A program made the translations under genes and the position numbers. DNA of 32,208 nucleotides from Poronia punctata. Its lineage: Eukaryota; Ascomycota; Sordariomycetes; Xylariales; Xylariaceae. Numbering within the stretch: the first letter of the stretch is position 1; each line of letters opens with the position of its first letter. This document shows positions 1 to 10,954 of this stretch, piece after piece. Below the pieces are notes generated by a model. The model was not told the DNA's origin and ran no database searches. It saw nothing but the letters and a program-made list of their open reading frames with translations. Location of the stretch: NCBI GenBank assembly GCA_022579005.1, contig MU401787.1:1-32208 (forward strand), written 5' to 3'.

Positions 1-1519
1 AATAATTACTTTTTTACTTTTAAACTTTTTAGTAAAGTTTTAATAAAGCTTATTAATAAGTTTAAATAATATATTAAAAATTTTAAATAGCTAAAGTATA
101 AATTTTTTAATTTTTTATAAATAAGGTAATAATAAAGTATACTTTTTAAGCAAAAATATTGCTTTTTTTTTAATTTTTTATTAAAAAAATCGTAGCTAGT
201 TTTTATTAATTAAAAGGCTGTTTTTATAAATTTTTATTATAATATTATAAAAGTTTTAAACTTTGCTATATTATTAAAATAATTTAGATTTTTTAATAGT
301 TTTAAAGGCTTAAACACTATAAGCTAACTTTTAATAAATATAAATTATATTTTTTATATAATTATAAATAATAAAAATAACTTTAAAAAAGTGTTTAAAA
401 GTAATATTAAATATAAAAATATTTTTATTTATATTATTTTTAAAAATATTAAAAAAATTTAAAGTATTATATAATATAAAAGCTTAGCTTATATTAAGTA
501 TAAAACTTTTAAAAAAAAAAGCTATATTATTTAAAGTTTAAAGTTTAATAAAAAATTGTTTTTAAATAAACTTTTACTAATAATAAATAAATTAATAAAA
601 AATAAATATATATATTAATAAAAATAATTTATTAACTAAAATACTTTTTTAATAAGTAAAAAACTTAGTAAAGTAAGTAATGCTAAAAAAGTAGCTATAT
701 ATAAAAAAAAAGGTATATTAAAAATAAATTTTAGTTTATTATTAAATATAATAATAAAAGCTTAAAAAAAAGTAGTTTAAATATATAAGTTATTAAAAAA
801 TAATTTAATAATATAATGCTTAATAAAAGATTTTTTAAGTAATAAAAATGCTTAATAAAGTTTATTAGCTAAAATAATAATTTATATAATTAAAAAAAAT
901 AAAAATAACTATAAAAATTATAAGTTAAAAAAAATAAAAATAAAAGTAGCAAAATCTTTATTACTTATAAGCTTTTAAAGTTTTAAATTAAAACTAGCGT
1001 TGTTTTTAAATAAAAATTTATTTAAGTTATTATTAAATAATTTTTTAAATTTTAATTTATTAAAGTTTTTAAATTTAAAGTTTTTTAAAAAAGATTTTTT
1101 TTTACTAAAAAACTATATTTAAGTAATTAGTATAGTAACTAAAAGCTAAAAAGCTTAGTTATAAAAGTAATTATTATTAATAACTAAAAGTAAAAAAAAA
1201 AAGCATTATTAGCAATAGTTTTAATAAAAGATTTTAAAAATATAAATAATATATAAAATAAAAAACTAAAGTTTTATAACTTAAGCTAAATAAGTTAAAG
1301 TTTTTTTTTATAAAAAATATAAAATTATTTATAATAAAAAGCTTAATATAGCAACTTAAAAGTAAAAATAGCTTTAATTTAATTTAATAATTTTATATAA
1401 GCTAAAAAGGTTTATAAAAAAAAAGTCTTTTTTTAAGCTTTTAAAAAAAATATAAGTTTATTTATTTTTATCTTTAGCTAAAAATTAGCAGTTTTTATTT
1501 TTTTTATATAAAAAAAGTC

Positions 1520-1542
1520 TGCACTTTATATTTACAAGTGCA
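1520..1542. repeat. Short inverted repeat at the A+T block border
   Basis: TGCACTT and AAGTGCA form a perfect 7-bp stem around a 9-nt loop. It lies where base composition starts to recover and may be part of the end of the decayed element. No function can be assigned. Confidence 0.4.
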
Positions 1543-1585
1543 TGCAATATAAAACTAATAAGTTAATTTTATTTAACCCTTTTAT

Positions 1586-1620
1586 TTAAAAGGCTGTTTT
1601 TAACACCTATAGCCTTTTAA
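1586..1620. repeat. 10-bp hairpin at the left border
   Basis: TTAAAAGGCT and AGCCTTTTAA form a perfect 10-bp stem with a 15-nt loop, within 100 bp of the transition to island DNA. It could be a structured end of the decayed mobile element. This is inference from position only. Confidence 0.45.
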
Positions 1621-1640
1621 TTAGCTAGGTCCTATTACCT

Positions 1641-2750
1641 AAACGTCCTGTGTAACACGTGAAAATAGTAGTTGAATGCTATAGCTAAGCGGTTTTCCTG
1701 GCAAGAGATGATAAAACTGCCTATTTTACTGTTTATAACGAGCAGAAGTCCAAGACGTGAGAGGCAATATTATAATAAGAGAGAATGTTTGGGGAAACAA
1801 AAGCTAGGTGGCAGGGAAAACGGAGCCATCTCTGTCTCTTTATACTTCAGAAACAGGTAGCAATGCTCTTTCTCCCAGAAGGTTATCTGACAAACATGCT
1901 GTTTCTGCATTCGCCTTGCTTTTAAAGAAAATCGCGTCCTAGGGTAGGTGCTCTCCCTAGTCGAGGCCGTAGACGATCGTCACTCTATGAACACGAAGTC
2001 GCTATTTCCCTAGTACCTACCGTTTTAACACTTCTTATTTAGGTTCGTACCAAATGGTAATGCTCACATACCTAGGCAGGCAGTTACAGCCATTAGAATG
2101 AGCGACCTAGCACCAGGAAATCGGGACCGGGACCGCAATCTGTTAAGCCTAGTAACTCACCAGGCAAGGGTCAACAGCTCCGTCTACGCCTTCTACCAAG
2201 CTCATAATAAGAACTGACCAGAAAGTAGTAAGTCTAAGAAAATCCGATAATGGTCAATTGAGACAAGATTACTTCCTCGTCGCATGTAGGCTGTAGCGGA
2301 GTTGAGCTCTGAGCTCCCAGTGGTTGACGGAGTTACCACAACAGTCGGGGGATTAGTCTACGTGTGTGTAAGGTACAAGCTGAGCTCGAGGCGGAGGGAC
2401 AGGACATATCACGAGATGATATATCAAATCGAGCTGAAATATGGTAATATTATTATTTTCGTACAATAAAAAGCAATTTTGCAAGATCCGATCCTTTGCA
2501 GACCTCACGATCTTGTAGACTTCATTTTACATTCGACTTCGGCGCTTAATCTCAGCAACGTAGAGTTATGGATGAAAACAAGGCAGCTAAGTAAACCAGG
2601 CATGTCATAATAAAGGCAAACAAGGGACATTCCAGCCACCCTAAACCGGGGGCGCACTGCAAGGCCTGATTGTATCCATATGCATACAATGGCAAAATGG
2701 GTTTCTCCACCAAACACCGTACTTAAAATAGGCAACCCAGATACCTATGC
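1641..2750. other. Intergenic region, no gene seen
   Basis: About 1.1 kb of mixed composition lies between the left A+T block and the stop codon of the JmjC gene. Open frames are short and have no recognisable protein signature. It holds the 3' flank of the JmjC gene and a CCTAGG-type motif near 2,070. I see nothing else in it. Confidence 0.6.
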
Positions 2751-5700
2751 TCACGCCCGACCGCGAGTGGCCCACCGGCTGGGTCGTCCTCTAGGACGTC
2801 CTCTACCGCGGGTCGGACCAGTTTTCCGAGCGGGAATCTCGTCGTCACTGGAATTAAATGCAGAATCCGAAGAGCTCTCATCGTCGGAGATGGCCAACCT
2901 GACAACGGTAGGCCCATTCTTCTTTCTTTGGCTAGTTGAGACCCGCCGTCCGGGAGATGGGCTATCGTGGTCAGATACCGAGGACACGGAGGGCGAAGCC
3001 TCAGCTGCCGGGGGATTGAACTCGTCATCGACTAGTTCCGAACGACCGTTCTTGGGGCTTTGGTTGGACCCATCCACCTCCATACCCCCAGCAGTAGATT
3101 CCGATGGTTGGAACGATTTTGGCGTAGATGTGTTAGTGGAGGAACCTGAAACACCACTAGGACGACCCCGCCGTTGCCCAATGCGGATTTTCTTCTTTCC
3201 CCTGAGAGCCATCCGCTCTGCCAGCGACATTGATGCAAAGTCTTTAGTTGTTTCGGGAACATCCACTGCCTCCTCAGAAGCAGAGTCTCTGGTGGGCCGT
3301 GGACGTCGGGGTCCTGGAGGGCGTCCTCTCCGTCTAGGAGCCTGTTGAGCGGGGACGGATTCTGCCTGTCCTGCATCCTCACCCTCCTGTGATCCGAGCT
3401 CTTCTGCTAGCTGGGCTTCCAAGTCATCGACAGTGACATTCAAGTATTCATCCTCATCCTCATTATCGTCGTCTCGGGCGTCGACCATTTCGACATCGTC
3501 CACATTCTCCACATGACTGAGAGTGGATCTTCGAGCTCGGCCAGACCCGGGCGGACGGCCTCGCCGACCCGGCGTCCGAGCTGGCGACGGCACAGCTGTA
3601 CCAAGCGAACTGCGCGGAGGCCTTCCGCGCCGTTTTGGCTCTGTAGCAGGTGAAGACGTATTTGTTCCGAGAGAATTCCGGGGTGGCCGGCCTCGTTTTT
3701 TGCCCGAGGTCTGTGGGGTCGATTGGGCGCTTGTCTGGTTTTCTTGGTCTGCGGGCAAACCAGTAATTGCGCGAACTGCGTCGGCTGCCAAATCTACCGA
3801 AGACTGGCCTTTATCTTTATCGGCGCCGGTATCACCGATGACCCGAATGGGAACCGTGTCTTCTGGGTCATCCACTAACACCTCCTCGGCCTCAACGTAC
3901 GAGGTCATGGGCTTGGCATGTCGAAGTGTTGGCCGTAATGGGTCAATGGGCAACGGCGCTCGTTTCTGCCCGCTGTGGGGTGTCTCCGTTGAAGCATCTG
4001 TCGCTTGTTCTCCATCCTGTCCTTCTGCTACCCCTTCCGGCTGCGTGGAATCCGGATGATTCTGGGCGGATTCTCGCGTTGGTGTGGCGGTAGGGTCGCC
4101 AAGAGAACCTAGTAACGCCGGGTCCAAATTGACCAACTGTTCGATATTACCGGTCTTGGGCTTTTTGCGATGGCTCTTTGGACCTTGGAAGTCGGGGTCA
4201 TCCTCCTGCTCGAGTCTTGCCTTTCTTTTGGCAAGACGCAGAGTTTTCTTCACAAAGTCTGACATTTGCGGTTCGTTCTTAAGAGCATCGGCCGTGGGTG
4301 TCTGAAAAGCATCGAACAGAATTCGATCTGTGCTCTCGTCTTGTTCGTAGAAACCCATGCCCATCATACGATTCCTATCCATGATTGATGCGTCGGGGTA
4401 ATTAGACGGTTCGGGGTACACAGATTCACCTTCAGCGTCCTGTAGGCCGGACATGTCCGCGATCTCCATAGTCTGATTGCCAGGCTCTTCATGGGAAGAA
4501 ACCGCCGGTTGGCCCTCGACATCACCATTCTCATAGTCCATGATATGGCTCTGGTCAGGCGCTCCGTTAACGACCGAGTCTTGCAGCGCAGGATCTATTT
4601 CCCGAGACGTCTCGACGGCATCTAGGTTCGCAAGCGGGTCTCTGGCTTTCTCGGCCTCGGCTTGTTCTTTGAGTCTGGCCATGCGCTTCGAGTTCTTACT
4701 GCGGTTCTTCTCGCCGGCTGCCTCCAACCAGCCCAGGTTATGCATTCTGAAATCAACAATAGACTCTACACTCCTATCATCCGCAATAGGGCGGGTGTCG
4801 TGTCCTAGAAGAGTATTTTTCGGAACGTAAGGTTGCGTGTTGCCGCTCCGTCGACATGCCCCGCAATTGCATATCTTAAGGCATTTGGGGCATTGCCAGT
4901 TCTCTTGTTCCATAACAACTTGCGGCATCATATCGAACGCCCTCCAAAGGACACCATAACAGTATGCCGAGGTGCAAGTTGTGCAAAACTGCAGCTTGTA
5001 AATGAAGTCAGGATGGGAACAGACATGGCAACGGTATGTTTCGCCATGCTTCTTCTTCTTCCGCTTCTGCTTCTTTTTGATGCGGCCTTCGTCGTCAACC
5101 TCGGGGTCATCCGACTCTTCAGGCTCCCGCTCGGGTGGCTTGGTGATATCATTCCACGGCCGTTTGCGTAGCTGCTCTTGACATATTTGGGCCGCCGACT
5201 TCTTGCGCGCTATCTTGCGAGCCAATTCGAGCGGTTGGGGGGAATAGTTGATGTCCACAAAACCGTCTTGCTGGATGACCATGGCACGCCACGTCTCGTA
5301 CTTGTCGACAAGGTCGGACCACTGCCATTGTTCGCACCACTGTAGGCCCGAGATACAGACACACGAACGTCCCATAGCGTAACATTCCATGCAAATATCG
5401 TAGGTATCTTCATCGCCGTTGATAAGTGGGCGTACGCAGCATTTGCACGTTAAAAACCGATTGAAAATATTGGATCTGCAGTATGAGCAGGTGATGTTCG
5501 AGTCGAAGGGAATGTACTCGACGTTCATCTGCTTGTCGCCAAACATCTCGTCGATTAATACCTCGGTAAAGAGCCCAAACAGCTTTCTAAAATCCCGAGC
5601 CATCTGCTTCATGCGAGGAGAGTTCTGAGCTAGCTCTTGGCCGAGTCCGAGCCAACTGTCCTCGGGGCTGCTTTCGAAAGACTGGAGATCTTTGTAGTAT

Positions 5701-6844
5701 TTTTCGAGAGTGAAATAGATGATCGCCTTGTTCTTATACTGCTCGTCTCGACAGACAAGCCGGGCCTTGGGCAACGCCTCGTGTAGAGCAAGGTCGAGGG
5801 TCTCGGCGGTTGTGCGGTTCCACGCAACCTTCACCGTTCTCGTACCACGATTCCAAACCTGATGGGGCGCAAGAGGCGGCACCAAGATGAAATCGCCCAC
5901 TTTCTGTTCGACGATGTATACGGGGAAGTTGGCTTTTTTCCAGGCATTGATCTGCGCAAAATGTTTTTCGATCTCAATATCATGGCCTAGCATGGAGAGG
6001 AAATACTCCCGAACGACCTCTCTATCTTTTGTCTCCGTCATAAACCAGATAGAGCTGCCGGGCTTTTCACCATTTTCATCTCCAGATGCCTCGACCATGA
6101 TGTTCTGACCGAGACTTGCACACATCTCTCGATGAGCTGGAGTATATGTTCCTTCATGACCGACGTAGCACATGAGGTTTTGTGCGCGCATTTCTTCGGG
6201 TAGGCTGCTCATTAGGTCACCAGCAACGGCAGCTGGATTTTCGGGCGCGCCAAAAATGTCATCGTCGCGAGTTCGTGGGGTAGGATTTTCGTTGACATTC
6301 TCGTTCATGTAGAAAACATTTGGCGGTATGACCTTCTTCAGATGCTGGTACCATTCGTCCGGGCAGTCGATATCTTTGAGGTACAGTCGCTGACGGCGCT
6401 CATCGCGAAAGTTTGCCGGGGTCCATTGGTTTGCCAGCTGTCGCATCGATCGCAAGTAATGCCCCGTGGTCATGGGTATGTCCGTTTGAGCATTGATGTC
6501 GCGAACATTTTCCTCTGTTTTTGTTAGCGCCTGTCTAGAGCCAGACCGGGGAGTCGCGGGGCATAATATTTACGCTTTTTGTCATGTGTCTTTTCTAGCC
6601 ATTCAGCGCTGAAAAGGTCAGTGGGTAAGACCCTATTCCAGCCTTCAATCACCAAGGGCCGGCCTCCCTCGATTACATGGAGCTGAACGAGTTTTTCAAA
6701 GCCGACCGGGCCAAGACGTCGGATCTGAGCAGTAGAGATGCGCGTAACCCAGTCGAAGTTGGGGGTTCGGTCTACCAAGCTATGAAGATCGAGATCGGGA
6801 GGTATAGGATCAAACTTTGCTTGAGGATGGAGAGCGCTCGGCAT
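2751..6844 (-). CDS. JmjC / zf-4CXXC_R1 / AT-hook chromatin protein
   Basis: Two exons, 6844..6574 and 6514..2751, flank a 59-nt intron (6515..6573; donor GTAAAT, branch GCTAAC, acceptor AACAG). The spliced protein has 1,344 residues. The ATG at 6844 is the first in frame. The JmjC domain keeps an apparent iron-binding triad: TPxHRE gives H218 and E220, and APHQVW gives H308. A Cys-rich patch follows at about 433-476. A basic linker then leads into a zf-4CXXC_R1 finger at about 584-650 with exactly four CXXC pairs (586/589, 601/604, 632/635, 641/644). The acidic, low-complexity C-terminal third carries six RGRP-type AT-hook cores from about residue 1,040 to the end. The family suggests a nuclear Fe(II)/2-oxoglutarate-dependent histone demethylase or related oxygenase directed to A+T-rich DNA. 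Substrate and activity are inferred. It is divergent from COQ2 across about 1.05 kb. Confidence 0.9.
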
Positions 6845-7895
6845 ATTGGCAGCGCGGCGTTTTTCAAACCCTTCCGGGCAACGCGGAAAACAAGAATATG
6901 AAGTTGCGTGCGGTAGGAGCAAGAAAGTCGAGTCACTCCAGTCTCGAACGCGTCATAATTGTACCTTTTCAAAGTGTTTGGATCCGGGCCGCGCGATCTG
7001 GGACGAGGAGTAGACTAAAAGATGGGGTTGTAACTTTCGATGGAAGCAATACGTCGCGCTTTTGATTCAAGTCTGAGAACCAGGTTGAATGTTGGGGGTC
7101 CAATGTGTCGCAATGCACGGTCTATTATCTATTAACTGGGTGGCACAGTCGGGTGGGATCTGGATGTTACTGAGTGGAGGCGGAAGAAGTATATTACCAA
7201 TCAGAGCGTCTGCCAAGATGTGGCCAGAATACATGTACACAGTCGGAACCTTCGCTCATGTACCTATTTGGAGAATGGGGCCTTGGGGAATACCTTACGG
7301 ATGTACCTGCTCTCAATACATGTAGGTAGCGATACGAGTAAAACGCGTGGATGGTAGGTACATCGTACCAGTACAGGGACGGGTGGAGAGTTCAAGTTAG
7401 GCGCATAAGGTACATGTACTCGTAGGCACGGTACATAGCACAGCTCCTCCAATCAGATACGCAAGCGCAATCTGCAAAGTCCAACTTGAAGTATCATAGG
7501 TACTCGTAGGAGTAGGTACAAGAAATGCTTCCATTACTCGTAAATGTTTCAACACCAGCCCTGCAGAAGTGATTATCCGTCTAGGACGTCCGTATTGAAA
7601 GGAGGCGAAAGCTTAGTTAGGTTCGTGACGGAAGTTGGAGGTTGAGAGGTAGGTAGTCCAATTTTTTCTTTTCCTACAGTCGAGCATCATGTCCGTAGGT
7701 TTTTAGTTACAGGTAAGCCGCGGATCTCCGTCCATTACTGTACAAGTATGTGACGAAAAGAGTACCGTGGACCAACCGGCAGGGAGGAGCTTGTAGCTGT
7801 CGTCGTAGCTAATAGATACACTCAATTTCTTTATATTAGCCGTGCAAAAGAGATGTCATTAACATAAGCTATAGGTCACGATACTCGACAACAGT
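6845..7895. promoter_or_regulatory. Divergent promoter region of the JmjC gene and COQ2
   Basis: This 1.05-kb gap lies between two start codons that face apart. It contains three copies of the palindrome TACATGTA (7230, 7317, 7411) and several GTAGGTAC or ACTCGTAGG strings (about 7350-7520). Open frames are short and unconvincing. No TATA box stands out. The region presumably holds both promoters. Confidence 0.5.
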
Positions 7896-9137
7896 ATGGT
7901 CTACCTTGCCCATGCTTGTGGCAAGCTAAGACCACTCTGTCGAGGCGCGAAGGTGTTCAGGATACCGTCTCTTCTCCGGCATGTATCTATAACCTCAAGT
8001 GCGAAGGCTCAAACGAGACGGGCTACAGCTGTGGGTTTCTTAAAACCAGCACATTTAATCCCATATACCTCGAATCCGACTTGTCGTCGCAGATCTCATA
8101 CTTTAGAATCGCCATCCTCACCAGAAGTATTAGAGCCCTATTCACCACCAACCACTGGGTTCCTCTCTCACCTCCCTGCATCATGGGTACCTTACGCAGA
8201 GCTCATGCGCCTTGACAAGCCGGCCGGCACGATTTATCTATTTTTCCCATGTCTATTCTCAACGCTACTTGCTGCGCCTCTAGCCACCCCGATGGCAAGC
8301 CCTCTATCCGTCCTCGGAACTTCCGCGCTCTTCTTCTCCGGCGCCCTCATCATGCGCGGGGCCGGCTGCAGCATCAATGACTTATGGGACCGAAATCTGG
8401 ATCCCAAGGTAGCTCGGACACGCTTACGGCCCATTGCCCGAGGCGCCCTGACACCGTTCAACGCCTTCGCATTCACCGGCGTCCAGCTGTTAGCCGGCCT
8501 GGGTATTTTGCTGCAGTTCCCGCCCATATGTCTATTCTATGGAGTTCCGAGTCTTCTCCTCGTGGCGACGTACCCCCTGGCCAAGCGCGTTACCTATTAT
8601 CCCCAGTTCGTGCTGGGCCTAACCTTCTCCTGGGGTGCGATGATGGGATTCCCCGCTCTAGGAGTCGACATGCTAGCCGCTGATGCTGGCGCCATCAGGG
8701 CGGCTGCTGCCCTGTTGTACGCGAGTAATGTCGCCTGGACAGTGTTGTACGACATGATTTACGCGCACATGGATATACGCGACGATGCCAAGGCTGGCAT
8801 CAAGAGCATTGCGCTAAAGCACGACGCAGAGACAAAGAAGGTGCTCACCGGGCTTGCAGTTGTCCAGATCGGACTTCTTGCTGGTGCCGGACTTGCTACA
8901 GGGGCAGGCCCGGCATTCTTCATTGGGAGCTGCGGGGGAGCTGCTCTGACTCTTGGCTACATGATCAAGAAGGTTAATCTGAAGAGCGTTAAAGACTGTT
9001 GGTGGTGGTTTGTCAACGGTTGCTGGATTACAGGCGGCGCAATCAGTCTTGGACTGGGAGCCGACTACTTGATCCGATATCTTGGAGACGAGGAGACATC
9101 TCATAAAACCAAAGCGGAAGTAGAAGAGGGGGTTTAG
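7896..9137 (+). CDS. coq2: 4-hydroxybenzoate polyprenyltransferase, mitochondrial (COQ2)
   Basis: A single-exon gene of 413 residues. COQ2 attaches the polyprenyl tail to 4-hydroxybenzoate in ubiquinone synthesis, in the mitochondrial inner membrane. The basic, Ser/Arg-rich first ~70 residues look like a mitochondrial targeting peptide. The UbiA-family core starts at RLDKPAG (about 105-111). The first Asp-rich motif is NDLWDRNLD (N161, D162, D165, D169), followed by the TRLRPIARG segment. The second is YDMIYAHMDIRDD (D286, D293, D297). Many hydrophobic segments between and after these fit the eight or nine helices of the family. Both metal-diphosphate motifs are complete, so it should be active. 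It converges with the uS12 gene. Confidence 0.95.
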   Translation: MVYLAHACGKLRPLCRGAKVFRIPSLLRHVSITSSAKAQTRRATAVGFLKPAHLIPYTSNPTCRRRSHTLESPSSPEVLEPYSPPTTGFLSHLPASWVPYAELMRLDKPAGTIYLFFPCLFSTLLAAPLATPMASPLSVLGTSALFFSGALIMRGAGCSINDLWDRNLDPKVARTRLRPIARGALTPFNAFAFTGVQLLAGLGILLQFPPICLFYGVPSLLLVATYPLAKRVTYYPQFVLGLTFSWGAMMGFPALGVDMLAADAGAIRAAAALLYASNVAWTVLYDMIYAHMDIRDDAKAGIKSIALKHDAETKKVLTGLAVVQIGLLAGAGLATGAGPAFFIGSCGGAALTLGYMIKKVNLKSVKDCWWWFVNGCWITGGAISLGLGADYLIRYLGDEETSHKTKAEVEEGV

Positions 9138-9718
9138 TCTCCGTGGATAAAGAGATTGTATCGTTACCGGATGTTGGGGCCACCATTTAACGTTGGGAGT
9201 CGCCTCGACCTGTAATTTTTACTGTTTGTATATAGTGGACGCGCAATACTAGACGCAGTGGTCTCGGAACACACATACATGTATCAGGGGCAACCAACCA
9301 ATGCTACTATGCGTGAAGGCTGTTCTTGAATCCAATGTTGACATTTAACGGAGCGTTTCAACCACGTTGACAGTGATTCGAGTATGTAATGGAAAGATTA
9401 TCTTCCCTTTGAATCACACAGACGAGCTTGGAATGTCACAACAGCACTGGGCCTCAAATTTGGGAATCTGTCAAGCCGTCGGAGCATGATCAAATATTAG
9501 AAAATCGTTTTGAAGTGTTTCGTAAATGGATGACGCCAGATCTCTATTTTGGATCCGATCAACCTATGAATATTGTGTATGAAGGCCCGAACCTATTGAT
9601 GCCGGTAGAAAATCAAGCCAGCCATATCGACTCCGCATGCCCAATGGTGAACCTTTCCTTCGTTGCACAAATTTTCATCCTCGTCCCTCGTGACACCCCT
9701 GCCCGTTGGCGAGATCGT
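9138..9718. other. Convergent intergenic region
   Basis: About 580 bp lie between the COQ2 stop and the uS12 stop on the opposite strand. It presumably carries both 3'UTRs. One TACATGTA palindrome occurs at 9276. An open frame on the plus strand through this part has no ATG that makes sense and runs into the uS12 terminal exon, so I do not call it. Confidence 0.6.
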
Positions 9719-10292
9719 TTATGATCTGGGCTTCTCCTTCTTCTCCTTCCACAGAGCTAGCAGACCGACACCGGACACCTTGACGACCTTGAAACGCACA
9801 CCGGGAATATCACCCTTGGCCTTGCCCTTGCGACCGAAACCGGCGAGGAGGACTTCATCGTTCTCGTCGACGAAGTTCAAGCAACCGTCATTGGGGACTA
9901 GAAAAATTCATTGTTAGCTTCTTCGTTACCATTCACGGTCCATTGACCCCAAGCAGAACCCTTCTCTCCACCATGCTGTCCCCATGCCTAGAGCTCCAGT
10001 TCCACGTATTTGTAAAGAAATTGGGAATCGTACCGAAAGCAGTGACTTTCTTGCCGTTCTTGATGAGCTGAACACGGACACACTTTCGAATGGCCGAGTT
10101 GGGCTGCTTGGCCTCGACACCGACCTTCTCGAGGACGATGCCCTTGGCATGTGAAGAGCCACCGAAGGGCGAAGACTTGAAGGCAGTTCCAAGAGCACGC
10201 TTCTTGTATCCCAGATCGGCCCAGCGCTGGTCCTTACGGTGGGTGCGCAGCTTTCTGGCCGCGTTGAGACCACGAGGCTTGCCTTTACCCAT
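9719..10292 (-). CDS. rps23: 40S ribosomal protein uS12 (Rps23)
   Basis: Two coding exons, 10292..10034 and 9897..9719, with a 136-nt intron (9898..10033; donor GTACGA, acceptor TTCTAG) that splits a Val codon. The product has 145 residues, the same as yeast Rps23. It starts [14 protein letters not shown] and ends KEKKEKPRS. The decoding-centre loop [12 protein letters not shown] is intact, with Pro64 at the site that is prolyl-hydroxylated in yeast Rps23. The protein sits at the decoding centre of the small ribosomal subunit and helps keep translation accurate. Translating through the intron would replace the conserved C-terminus with about 30 unrelated residues. Codon choice is strongly biased toward C-ending codons, as expected for a highly expressed gene. 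Confidence 0.97.
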
Positions 10293-10297
10293 GATTG

Positions 10298-10474
10298 CTG
10301 AAGAAAAATCTCGTTAGCCTAAAGGATTCGTCGCGGTCGGAAATTGAGTCGCAATTTCGGGATGTTGAATGGGTCGACGGAGGTGTCAATCGGTCGGCAA
10401 AGACACGAAAGGATCGATTATCGAAATACGATGGTCGGTGGTGATTTTGGAACCATAAGATTGAAAGAACCTAC
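10298..10474 (-). other. Probable 5'UTR intron of the uS12 gene
   Basis: Six bases upstream of the ATG, the minus strand reads GGCTAAC then TTTTTCTTCAG, a good branch point and acceptor. A GTAGGT donor lies at 10474, which gives a 177-nt intron. Introns just before the ATG are common in fungal ribosomal protein genes. The acceptor is convincing. The donor choice is less certain. Confidence 0.5.
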
Positions 10475-10685
10475 CGATTTATGACTGATTATCGCTGGAA
10501 TATGGGTTGCTGAATTGTCTTGGTTGGGAGTGGATGGCTCGCTGGCTCTGTTCGCTGGGCGTGGATAGGAAGTTCTCTCGGTTAATTTTGCACAGAGGGG
10601 CTGATGGGAGGTAGAAAATTGAAGGGTTTGCCCTAGGGAGGAAAGCTTTGTGGCAAAGCCACACATTGGCTGTGGCTGAACTCAA

Positions 10686-10701
10686 GTACCTAGGTACCTA
10701 C
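10686..10701. repeat. CCTAGG-centred palindromic motif
   Basis: The site reads GTACCTAGGTACCTAC. A near-identical copy lies at 19229..19243, and looser copies lie near 2070, 16172, 19322 and 20533. All are outside genes. It behaves like a short dispersed intergenic motif. Function unknown. Confidence 0.5.
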
Positions 10702-10802
10702 TTTGGATATCTGATAGAGGGGTGGAGAATATGAAGCCCACTTCCAGAGTCAAGGTCCACTTGTCACTCTAGGGTGGGGCTCATACCTACCGCCGTTACC
10801 AC

Positions 10803-10859
10803 CTACTCGTAACCTACGAGTACCTACTTCGTAGGTGTCCTACGGTCTATTACGAGTAG
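10803..10859. repeat. Nested inverted repeat upstream of the 287-residue gene
   Basis: CTACTCGTAA (10803..10812) is perfectly complementary to TTACGAGTAG (10850..10859). Just inside, CCTACGA (10813..10819) pairs with TCGTAGG (10829..10835). The structure ends about 95 bp before the ATG at 10955, so it could act in the promoter or fold in the 5'UTR. Confidence 0.55.
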
Positions 10860-10954
10860 ACACGACAATAGGCAACTGTACAGTCATTGCTCAAACTACC
10901 ACTGTTGAAGGTGGGAAGAAGTAGTTGTTTAAGATTGCTGCTCACGATGTAGAC

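Larger units (their letters stand above)
1..1640. repeat. RIP-mutated A+T-rich block, left
   Basis: The stretch is almost entirely A and T. The remaining G and C sit mostly in AGCT, GCT and AAGC contexts, while CA and TG dinucleotides are rare. That is what RIP leaves after converting CpA to TpA on both strands of a repeated element. No open frame of useful length survives and I could not recognise a domain by translating it. It is most likely a dead transposon and, by analogy with other ascomycetes, probably constitutive heterochromatin. The change to normal composition falls at about 1,560-1,660. Confidence 0.85.
10293..10954. promoter_or_regulatory. Divergent promoter region, uS12 and the unknown 287-residue gene
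   Basis: About 660 bp lie between two divergent starts. On the uS12 side there is a telobox-like AGGGTTT (10623..10629; AAACCCT on the coding strand), an element type often seen near ribosomal protein genes. A CCTAGG palindrome repeat and a nested hairpin (annotated separately) lie toward the other gene. No reading frame here looks real. Confidence 0.45.

Noticed and set aside
2680..3348. Long plus-strand open frame antisense to the JmjC gene
   Set aside because: It is a shadow of the GC-rich AT-hook coding region, with Pro/Arg/Ser-rich composition and no family signature.
6845..6922. Upstream extension of the JmjC protein
   Set aside because: The longer frame begins at TTG, not ATG. The first ATG is at 6844.
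9428..9724. Plus-strand frame between COQ2 and uS12
   Set aside because: It starts at TTG, has no known motif and ends in the uS12 terminal exon on the opposite strand.
10925..10954. Upstream extension of the 287-residue protein
   Set aside because: The extension starts with TTG. The ATG at 10955 is the first proper start.
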